Source: Candidatus Zixiibacteriota bacterium (GTDB taxonomy: Bacteria; Zixibacteria; MSB-5A5; GN15; FEB-12). From it: a DNA stretch of 6,467 bases. The stretch spans positions 1-6,467 of the forward strand of contig JADFLZ010000127.1 of the NCBI GenBank assembly GCA_022564135.1, given 5' to 3'. Shown here piece after piece: positions 1-5,326 of this stretch. Numbering within the stretch: the stretch's first letter is position 1; every line of letters starts with the position of its first letter. Below the pieces are notes generated by a model. The model searched no databases. It saw only the letters and a list, made by a program, of their open reading frames with translations, and was not told the DNA's origin. The translations under genes and the position numbers were made by a program.

Positions 1-174
1 TACCGAGCGGATATCAGCAGACTGAAACTGCAGATTTTTGATTGGTTCTTTCTGGGCTGTGACCTGAGCTTTCTCCGGAGCCTCATTCTGAGCTGAAACA
101 ACCACCAGCAGTCCCATCGAAAAAGCCAGCAATACTGAAATTATAATCAGTTTGTTATATTTTTTACTAAACAT
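1..174 (-). CDS. pilQ: Type IV pilus secretin PilQ, N-terminal fragment (cut by window edge)
   Basis: The first 58 codons of a gene that continues past the left edge. PilQ is the outer-membrane secretin ring through which the type IV pilus passes. The start is the ATG at 172-174, with a good ribosome binding site (AAGGAAGGGA) just upstream. Residues 1-28 form a Sec signal peptide: a lysine-rich start, a hydrophobic core at about 9-26, and a probable cut after VSA at 26-28. A short linker follows (29-45), then LQFQSADIRSV (48-58), which resembles the opening of the secretin N0/STN domain (typical form: LxFxDADIRDVL). It lies 19 bases after the pilP-like gene, the classic pilMNOPQ order. Most type IVa PilQ proteins have one or more AMIN domains before N0; none fits in this short N-terminus. 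The assignment rests on the order, the signal peptide and the N0 start, since the secretin pore domain is outside the window. A different STN-domain protein is less likely. Confidence 0.82.
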   Translation of the reverse strand, partial: MFSKKYNKLIIISVLLAFSMGLLVVVSAQNEAPEKAQVTAQKEPIKNLQFQSADIRSV

Positions 175-193
175 TAGTCTATCCCTTCCTTAC

Positions 194-1777
194 CTAATAA
201 GAATCCATATTCAGTGCTACGGTACGGCTCCAACCATACTCAAATATCTGGAAATATACTTTTTCCATATCCACCCTAAGGACATAGCCTTTTTGTACTT
301 TGTCACCGGCGCTAAGGATATATCCGAAGCCATCTTTATCTTCAAACAAGGCTCTGTTACTTTCGCCGGCTGTCTCCAGCACGCCAACCAGTTTCAGACC
401 TTCGACATTCGGTACGCGCTTTTCGACCAGACTGTTGCTGATCCTGGTCTCATTGATAAGAGTCTCAAACGGGTCACGATAGCGCTTACCTTTGTATTTT
501 ATTACCAGACGCTTTGGAAATTCTGCGACCATGGTCCCTTTGATTTTCCTTGACTGGGCCGGGCTGCGACGGAATCTGGCAGTGGAACTCTTTTCTGCTT
601 TCTTGTCAGTCTTGGCAACTGTTGTTGGCTTGCTGCTTTTCTTCTTACTAGCAGATAATTTTTTAGCGTTACTGTTTTTAGCAAGAGTAGTTTTTTTGGC
701 GCTCTTGCTGCTGCTTGATTTTGCCAGCTTGCTGACTTTTGCTTTATTGGGGCTGGCCGGCGGGCCGGATTTTTTCAGTTTTGATCCTGCTGCCGATTTA
801 GCTTTAGACTTGGATTTAATCTTCTTCACCTGAGTCGGTTTGGACGAGGCTGCTTTAGAAATTGCCGTAGACGGCTTTTTGGTGACTTTGACTGTTTTAA
901 TCGCTTTCTTTTGGGTAGAAGAAACTGAACTGCCAGTCGACTTTGTCAGCGAAGATGGCTTAACTGCTACTTTCCTGGTCACAGGCTTCTTGTCAGCAGT
1001 AGCCAATTTTGGGGTAGAAGTTTTGGCCTCAGGTTTCGAAATTATTTTTGACTTACTATCTTTAAGCGGTGCGTCATCAATTACAGAAGAATACTTTTTC
1101 TTGGGAGTCGAAGGCTTTTTTACTTTGGGGACAGAAGCTTCGGAACTGGGTTTCTTAGAAATACTCTCTTCTCTGCTGGGATAAATAAACGGTTTTGATG
1201 CCTTTGATTCCAGGCTGGATTTGCGGTCGTCATCAAGAGCTTTATTAATAGAAGCTATTTTTGCGTATGAACTATTGTCCGGTTCATCTTTCGTAGACGA
1301 AGGCTTTGCTGCAACGGCCGGTTTTTTGGCAGGAGCAGGCTCTTTGTAAGAATCTGATGACCAGGTGGCAAACGACTTACTGTCTTTATCGTGAACGAAC
1401 AAAAAGACAGAATTATTACGTGACTCTATTCTATAGGTAGATTCACCTTTCATGTCCAATACAATACGAACAATTTTTTCAGGTTTAACTGAGAACTGGC
1501 TGGTACGTATACCGGTGATACGACAATCAGGCAGATTTTCAAATGTCTTAGCGCTCAGATTATGCGTAGCAGAAAGAATATCTACGATTATCCTGAACGG
1601 TCTGCCGTCTTTGGCAATTTCCGTCTGATGAGTGAAGCGCACCGAGCCATCTACTTTTATATTGGCGACAGTAAAGCCCTGAATATGATCCAGTTCAATG
1701 CTTGTCACTTTTGAAGAATTTACCGAACCGGCTGCCAGTAATGTAACAGCAGATAATATTGTTAAAAAGCTCCTCAT
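194..1777 (-). CDS. pilP: AMIN-domain / lysine-rich linker / PilP-domain fusion protein
   Basis: A 527-residue protein in the pilP position; ordinary PilP is only about 150-200 residues. Residues 1-20 look like a Sec signal peptide (core about 4-17) with no lipobox cysteine, whereas well-studied PilP proteins are inner-membrane lipoproteins. Residues about 24-130 fit an AMIN domain, the peptidoglycan-binding module of PilQ and AmiC: beta-strand pattern with RIIVDI at 62-67, ITGIRTSQF at 87-95 and KIVRIVLDM at 101-109. Residues about 141-400 are a low-complexity K/S/A/P/T linker, about 25% lysine. Residues about 410-527 fit the PilP beta-domain: YRDPF at 433-437, LVGVL at 463-467, DGFGYILSAGDKV at 482-494, then a strand-rich tail. 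PilP connects PilN/PilO to the secretin in the periplasm. Start: ATG after a GAGGGA site, 18 bases past the pilO stop. The PilP call rests on the C-terminal domain and operon position; a diverged TonB-like tether is a weaker alternative. Confidence 0.83.
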   Translation of the reverse strand: MRSFLTILSAVTLLAAGSVNSSKVTSIELDHIQGFTVANIKVDGSVRFTHQTEIAKDGRPFRIIVDILSATHNLSAKTFENLPDCRITGIRTSQFSVKPEKIVRIVLDMKGESTYRIESRNNSVFLFVHDKDSKSFATWSSDSYKEPAPAKKPAVAAKPSSTKDEPDNSSYAKIASINKALDDDRKSSLESKASKPFIYPSREESISKKPSSEASVPKVKKPSTPKKKYSSVIDDAPLKDSKSKIISKPEAKTSTPKLATADKKPVTRKVAVKPSSLTKSTGSSVSSTQKKAIKTVKVTKKPSTAISKAASSKPTQVKKIKSKSKAKSAAGSKLKKSGPPASPNKAKVSKLAKSSSSKSAKKTTLAKNSNAKKLSASKKKSSKPTTVAKTDKKAEKSSTARFRRSPAQSRKIKGTMVAEFPKRLVIKYKGKRYRDPFETLINETRISNSLVEKRVPNVEGLKLVGVLETAGESNRALFEDKDGFGYILSAGDKVQKGYVLRVDMEKVYFQIFEYGWSRTVALNMDSY

Positions 1778-1795
1778 TATTCCATTTCCCTCAGA

Positions 1796-2413
1796 CTATA
1801 TTTCCAATTCGTGGAGTCGTTCTGATTCCTGCACAAAATATGTTGACAGTGTAAACACCGCGGTTATTGTTTCTTTTTTCTTCGAAAGATTTTGTAGCCC
1901 GTCTTTTTGTGCCTTTTTGGATATCGCCACGTTTTGGGCGGTAATCTTGACGCCTGAAACGTTGGCAATAAAAGGAAAGTTGGCCACATAGCTCATAAAT
2001 ACGGCAAACTCGTGGAATCCGCCGACCATCTCAATCTCAAAGGCGCTGACATTGTAAAACTCTTCCGGCTCAATCGGAATAGGCCTAATCTTTTTAATGG
2101 TGGTGCCGGTTATAGAGGAAGCGGTATGCAGCTGCACCAGTAGTGATGGAATCTGCTTTACTTCCGGCAAAAGAGATTCGATCAGGTCATAGCGCTTCAC
2201 CAAATCTTCGTATTCAAGCTGTAAAGCATCCAGAGATTTTGCTTTCATCTCAACATTGCGCAGATTTGTGGTAATGGTTTCGAATTCTTGCGTCTTATTG
2301 CTTATTTCGGAGTCATAATTTTCATAAACCTTGGTATACCAGAAATAAACGACAACCAGAAACGCGACCATGCCGAGAATTAACTTTTGATTTTTTGGGT
2401 CTTTGAAGTCCAT
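1796..2413 (-). CDS. pilO: Type IV pilus alignment-complex protein PilO
   Basis: PilO is a bitopic inner-membrane protein whose periplasmic part pairs with PilN and contacts PilP, linking the cytoplasmic pilus machinery to the secretin. This 205-residue protein has the normal PilO length and plan. It has a short cytoplasmic N-terminus (1-9), one membrane segment at about 10-26, a charged heptad-like stretch likely to form a coiled coil (about 36-80), then a globular domain. The segment LLPEVKQIPSLLVQLHTAS (81-99) matches the PilO family signature where the coiled coil meets the ferredoxin-like fold, and a proline-rich PIPIEPEEFY strand (111-120) follows. The start ATG is 13 bases past the pilN stop, with an AAGAAGAG ribosome binding site that overlaps the end of pilN, so translation is probably coupled. 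Sequence similarity in PilO is always low; the call relies on topology, the LLP...IP motif and position between pilN and pilP. Confidence 0.93.
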   Translation of the reverse strand: MDFKDPKNQKLILGMVAFLVVVYFWYTKVYENYDSEISNKTQEFETITTNLRNVEMKAKSLDALQLEYEDLVKRYDLIESLLPEVKQIPSLLVQLHTASSITGTTIKKIRPIPIEPEEFYNVSAFEIEMVGGFHEFAVFMSYVANFPFIANVSGVKITAQNVAISKKAQKDGLQNLSKKKETITAVFTLSTYFVQESERLHELEI

Positions 2414-2426
2414 ATATAATCTCTTC

Positions 2427-3161
2427 TTAATTCAGCTTTCTATGGCTGGTTTTTGGTAAACTTCCCTTGTTTGTTCCTAAAGCGCTGACAATCAGTTGAC
2501 GCGTCTCATCGTCTGACAAATAATGTAAATTAGCATTGATCACGAAGTTGTGAGCTTTGTGATTTTCAAACGTCACTTCAGAGGTAGAAGTTAATTCCAC
2601 TTCATCAAAGTAATCAGAGCGCATCATCTTAATCATAAATGAAGCCAGAGCGTTCAAGGTAAAGGCATATCCTTCAATTCTGACGGGGCTTACTGTCGGC
2701 AAGCCGCCTTTGGCTACTGCCGGTTCCGCTTTCGCATTAATTTGAGGTGCCCTCGCTGCCTTGTTCTTATCATTTTTCTTATCTTTTACTTCTTCAATTC
2801 GCCCGAGCCAGACAAAATCCGGGACAATCTTCGCAAAATCGTTCAAGATTCTAACCCAGGTTGAGCGATGGCTGTCCAATCTTTCTACTGCCGCCATCCG
2901 CTGTTTTACTTTGTTCTTAACATCAATCAGAGCGTCAACAATTTTGATGTCTTTTTGAAGCATGGCAGCACGCTTGTTGGCGATCTTGATTCTGGCATCA
3001 AGGCTTGTTATCTGCTGCATCTGATAGAAGGTCACACCGGCCAGCATTACCAGGATTCCGATGACACCAAAAGCTGCGTATGCTCCGGTTTTTCCGAAAG
3101 AAAGGTTAAACCTTTTCTTTTGATATTCTTTTGGCAGTAAATTTATTTCTATCATTTTCAT
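2427..3161 (-). CDS. pilN: Type IV pilus alignment-complex protein PilN
   Basis: PilN is a bitopic inner-membrane protein; its short cytoplasmic tail docks in PilM and its periplasmic domain pairs with PilO. The N-terminus MIEINLLPKEY (3-13) carries the hallmark INLLP motif that binds PilM. One membrane segment follows (about 26-46), then a coiled-coil-like stretch (about 50-95) and a ferredoxin-like periplasmic domain with W102 in a STWVRILNDFA helix and VRIEGYA (160-166) as a core strand. At 244 residues it is somewhat longer than typical PilN (about 180-210). The excess is explained by a K/A/N-rich low-complexity insert at about 125-155 and a polar tail at 228-244. Two start codons are possible, ATG at 3159-3161 or at 3153-3155; the first sits better behind the TAGGCG site. 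The gap after pilM is 8 bases. Confidence 0.95.
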   Translation of the reverse strand: MKMIEINLLPKEYQKKRFNLSFGKTGAYAAFGVIGILVMLAGVTFYQMQQITSLDARIKIANKRAAMLQKDIKIVDALIDVKNKVKQRMAAVERLDSHRSTWVRILNDFAKIVPDFVWLGRIEEVKDKKNDKNKAARAPQINAKAEPAVAKGGLPTVSPVRIEGYAFTLNALASFMIKMMRSDYFDEVELTSTSEVTFENHKAHNFVINANLHYLSDDETRQLIVSALGTNKGSLPKTSHRKLN

Positions 3162-3169
3162 ATATACGC

Positions 3170-4219
3170 CTACTTTGTCTTCCTCATGGCCAGACCCACT
3201 GGAACTGAAAGAAGCGGTGCAATTTTTTCCGGCTGCAGGTACTGGAACAGTTCGGGGTCGTAATCTACATTTCTCAGAGGATTAGCAATTTCTAAGGGGA
3301 CGCCTAATTTGGACTGCAGAAACTCCGGCAGATAAGGTATCAGCGCTCCGCCGCCGGACAAAACCAGCCATTCAACATTATCAATTTTGGCCTGAGACTT
3401 AAAGTATGAAAAGGCCAGTTCGATTCCTGAAATCAGTTCTTCGGTAGCTGCTATAATAGTGGCCTTGAGCATGTCCTGATCAACAGAATCCTGCATTTCG
3501 CCCTTAATAGCTTTATTGGTAAGCTCCGGATTGAGCCGGAATTCCTTCTGAATGGCGTCATAGACATCACGGGTTCCCGAGGAAACGTCACGGGTTGACT
3601 GATATTGTCCATCTACTATATAAGTAATATTGGTGACGTCATGGCCAATATTTACCAGAGCCGTGGTTCTGGTGGGGTCTACATCATAATTATTGATATA
3701 GGAATTATAGATAGCCAGGGAATCATCATCTACAATAACAGGATTCAGACCGCAATCCTGAATGAGTTCCAGAAACATGGCCAGATACTCGCGTCTGGCA
3801 GCTACCAATAAGACATCCATCTTGTTTTCTTCGTCGTTGGTACTGATGATGTGGTAATCCAAAGAGACATCATCTATATCAAATGGCGCCCGTTGTTCTG
3901 TTTCGAACAAAATCGCCTGCTCGGCTTCTGCCCCGGTTTTCTTATCAATAGTAAACCGGTCAGTTATAACGCCGTGACCCGAGATTGAAACCACTACATT
4001 CTTTATTTTCGGGTCAGTCTGATCTATAAGAGACTGGATGTTGAATATAACAGCTTCCCGGTCTCTGATTTCATCGGCAACTATCGCCTCAGGGGGGAAC
4101 TCTCTGATTCCAATAGCGGCGACAGCATAGCCGTCTTTGGTATGGTCAAGTTTGACCAGCTTAACTGAATTAGCCCCGATGTCCAGGCCTACAGTTGATT
4201 TACTTCCACTTGAAAACAT
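3170..4219 (-). CDS. pilM: Type IV pilus assembly protein PilM (actin-like ATPase fold)
   Basis: PilM is a cytoplasmic FtsA/actin-like protein that binds ATP and the PilN tail, forming a ring at the base of the pilus machine. At 349 residues it has the normal length. The actin-fold landmarks appear in order: phosphate-1 loop VGLDIGANSVKLVKL (10-24, with D13 and G15), SHS2 (1C-like) insertion at about 30-155 including EQRAPFDIDDVSLDYHI (108-124), phosphate-2 loop ALVNIGHDVTNI (187-198), TRDVSSGTRDV (209-219), and adenosine motif LSGGGALIP (287-295). It ends in VGLAMRKTK, typical of the family. The phosphate-2 loop has Asn where FtsA/MreB relatives have Asp; from memory this Asn is common in PilM and is not a defect. 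The start ATG follows a purine-rich AAGGGAAGCGAAG stretch. It is the first gene of the pilMNOPQ operon, behind a candidate promoter about 190 bases upstream. Confidence 0.96.
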   Translation of the reverse strand: MFSSGSKSTVGLDIGANSVKLVKLDHTKDGYAVAAIGIREFPPEAIVADEIRDREAVIFNIQSLIDQTDPKIKNVVVSISGHGVITDRFTIDKKTGAEAEQAILFETEQRAPFDIDDVSLDYHIISTNDEENKMDVLLVAARREYLAMFLELIQDCGLNPVIVDDDSLAIYNSYINNYDVDPTRTTALVNIGHDVTNITYIVDGQYQSTRDVSSGTRDVYDAIQKEFRLNPELTNKAIKGEMQDSVDQDMLKATIIAATEELISGIELAFSYFKSQAKIDNVEWLVLSGGGALIPYLPEFLQSKLGVPLEIANPLRNVDYDPELFQYLQPEKIAPLLSVPVGLAMRKTK

Positions 4220-4405
4220 ATAGTGTTCTTCGCTTCCCTTATTTGTTTTTTTCCGGTGTACAGACTTTTATCTTATCGACAAAACGCCTTGTTAGTTAAC
4301 TCTTTTGCCAAGCTCACCAATAATTGCTCCATCTAACTTGTATATTTCTACAGCAAAATATTCCTACGGATAGACTAGTTATCGGATATGCCTGAATGCG
4401 TCTTT
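4220..4405 (-). other. pilM operon leader (5' untranslated region), no gene
   Basis: The stretch between the candidate promoter and pilM has no convincing coding region on either strand. It contains a direct repeat of CGGATA at 4367-4372 and 4383-4388 (starts 16 bases apart) flanking an ACTAGT palindrome. It also has a small AT-only inverted repeat: ATATTT at 4342-4347 with AAATAT at 4356-4361 and an 8-base loop. These could be a regulator site or weak RNA structure. I could not match it to a c-di-GMP riboswitch or any other known leader class. The extent assumes the promoter call is right. Confidence 0.4.
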
Positions 4406-4411
4406 ACTCTA

Positions 4412-4439
4412 TTTATCATAAATTGAAATTTTTTGTCAA
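4412..4439 (-). promoter_or_regulatory. Candidate sigma70-type promoter for the pilMNOPQ operon
   Basis: On the minus strand there is a perfect -35 hexamer TTGACA (complement of 4434-4439), a 16-base AT-rich spacer, and a -10-like GATAAA (complement of 4412-4417, 4 of 6 matches to TATAAT). It is well placed between the upstream terminator and pilM and would give a leader of about 190 bases. The -10 is imperfect, and some FCB-group bacteria use different promoter elements, so this is only a candidate. Confidence 0.45.
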
Positions 4440-4474
4440 TTATTATAAAGAAACCCCCGGTTTCAACCGGGGGT
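4440..4474 (-). terminator. Rho-independent terminator of the minor pilin gene
   Basis: A strong GC-rich inverted repeat lies about 45 bases past the minor pilin stop codon. ACCCCCGG (4453-4460) pairs with CCGGGGGT (4467-4474), an 8-bp stem with a TTTCAA loop that could close by two more A-T pairs. Read on the minus strand it is followed by TTTCTTTATAAT, a reasonable U-rich tract. Read on the plus strand the following bases are CGGTAAATC, which is not U-rich, so it serves the minus-strand gene. Its tract runs directly into the -35 of the candidate pilM promoter, separating the pilin gene from the pilM operon. Confidence 0.85.
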
Positions 4475-4520
4475 CGGTAAATCTGTTTCTATTTGAAACT
4501 TTTGTTCAAAATCTGCACAC

Positions 4521-5027
4521 TTAGTAATACGCTGACGTAGTTTCTATTCTTCCGGTAGCGGCCAGAATAGTATGCTGATGAACGGCTATGATATCCGGTG
4601 TAGAAGCCAGAGTAGTCACATTTACAGTACCCGAAGTTGAACCGTTTGATCTGAACACTATCGAATTATTTATGTTGTCGGTTCCTAAAAAGCTAAACAC
4701 TCCCGGCAGCGTATCCAGACTGATTATTGAATCTCCAACATCGTATTGCATGGCTCCGGTATTTACCAGGTCCTTAAAAAGAATATAAGACAGGCTGGTC
4801 TGGTCGAAATATACTCCGTGCTGTGCTTTAGTACTTACGGCAAATGACCGTGCCAGTCTTATCTTGGAAGTTATCTCCCTGGTAGCCGCTCGAAATTTAA
4901 TTCTTTCGTAAGCTATCTGGAACCTGGGAACCGCCATGGCTGCAACAATACCTACTATGACAACTGCTATCAGCAGTTCCATTATGGTCATACCTTTTTT
5001 TGACTTAATTCTCCGGGATAACATCAT
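4521..5027 (-). CDS. GspH/FimT-like minor (pseudo)pilin
   Basis: A 168-residue prepilin-like protein. The N-terminus has a basic leader (1-12) ending in KKG, then MTIMELLIAVVIVGIVAAMAV. This is a class III signal with the cut after G12, the conserved glutamate at mature position 5 (E17), and a hydrophobic helix to about residue 33 followed by PRF. The cutting enzyme would be the prepilin peptidase PilD, which also methylates the new N-terminus. The first mature residue would be Met rather than the usual Phe. The C-terminal half fits the GspH/FimT fold: IVFRSNGSTSGTVNV (about 123-137) and the terminal strand pair ending in ATGRIETT. Such proteins sit at the tip or initiation complex of type IV pili or type II secretion pseudopili. 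The start is the first of two adjacent ATG codons, behind a modest GGATGG site. It stands alone, with a terminator behind it and a divergent gene ahead. Choice between pilus and type II secretion rests only on the nearby pilMNOPQ operon. Confidence 0.88.
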   Translation of the reverse strand: MMLSRRIKSKKGMTIMELLIAVVIVGIVAAMAVPRFQIAYERIKFRAATREITSKIRLARSFAVSTKAQHGVYFDQTSLSYILFKDLVNTGAMQYDVGDSIISLDTLPGVFSFLGTDNINNSIVFRSNGSTSGTVNVTTLASTPDIIAVHQHTILAATGRIETTSAYY

Positions 5028-5229
5028 CTTAATCCATCCGTTCTTAATTCGGCTCTGTCTTTAAGGCCGAAAATAATTCTTCCTTTCTAAGTAGAATCAA
5101 ATAAGCTGCCGAATCAGACAAAAACCTTATAACTGAATGGTGGTAAGTGGGTTCCGCTAAAACAATAACTGCGCTTAACTGGTTGCAGACTATAGGAAAT
5201 GTCCAATACTGATGGGAGGGGGACTACTT
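5028..5229. other. Divergent intergenic region between minor pilin and protease units
   Basis: With the small candidate ORF that follows, this is a gap of about 300 bases between divergent genes and should hold promoters for both directions. I see no clear pair of -35/-10 elements on either strand; TATAAC near 5128-5133 on the plus strand has no matching -35. A short inverted repeat, TTCGGC (5048-5053) with GCCGAA (5066-5071) around a 12-base loop, lies about 20 bases ahead of the minor pilin start and would be in its leader RNA. No tRNA or known riboswitch pattern was recognised. Confidence 0.5.
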
Positions 5230-5316
5230 GTGTTGACAAATAAAAAATCAGCAGTAACTTTGGTTTCTATGGCTGTATTCAGCTTGTTAAAGATGTTATT
5301 TGTAATGGTAAAGTAA
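5230..5316 (+). CDS. Candidate 28-residue hydrophobic small protein or leader peptide
   Basis: A GTG-started reading frame of 28 codons ending in TAA. The support is a very strong ribosome binding site, GGGAGGGGG (5214-5222), 7 bases before the GTG. The encoded peptide also has membrane-like character: a lysine pair at 5-6, a hydrophobic stretch at about 8-27 including VTLVSMAVFSLL (9-20), and a final lysine. Its stop codon touches the AAGGGA ribosome binding site of the protease gene, leaving 10 bases between them, so it could couple translation to the protease. The opening NKKSAVTLVSMAVFSLL loosely resembles a type IV prepilin N-terminus but lacks the Gly at the cut and the Glu at +5. It may be a remnant, a regulatory leader peptide, or a chance frame. 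I do not recognise a family and assign no function. Confidence 0.35.
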   Translation: MLTNKKSAVTLVSMAVFSLLKMLFVMVK

Positions 5317-5326
5317 GGGATCATAA

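Noticed and set aside
152..553. Plus-strand frame of 133 codons over the pilQ start and the PilP domain
   Set aside because: Opposite to two well-supported genes with recognisable domains; the composition is random and there is no sensible start context.
492..1184. Two long plus-strand frames (492-833 and 840-1184) coding for hydrophobic, Leu/Phe-rich peptides
   Set aside because: They are antisense to the lysine/serine-rich linker of the AMIN-PilP gene; lysine codons (AAA/AAG) read backwards give Phe/Leu, which creates false membrane-like frames. No ribosome binding site and no family resemblance.
3605..3811. Plus-strand frame of 68 codons opposite pilM
   Set aside because: Shadow of pilM, which has all actin-fold motifs in frame along its whole length.
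4273..4332. A 19-codon ATG frame in the pilM leader, minus strand
   Set aside because: No ribosome binding site precedes the ATG, and its 19-residue product shows no recognisable feature. Short frames of this size are expected by chance.
4220..4405. c-di-GMP (GEMM) riboswitch ahead of the pilus operon
   Set aside because: Pilus operons often carry one, so I looked for the conserved GEMM core blocks on the coding strand of the leader and did not find them.
5233..5238. TTGACA on the plus strand as a -35 for the protease gene
   Set aside because: No acceptable -10 element lies 16-18 bases downstream (best is 3 of 6), and the hexamer falls inside the candidate small ORF right after its start.
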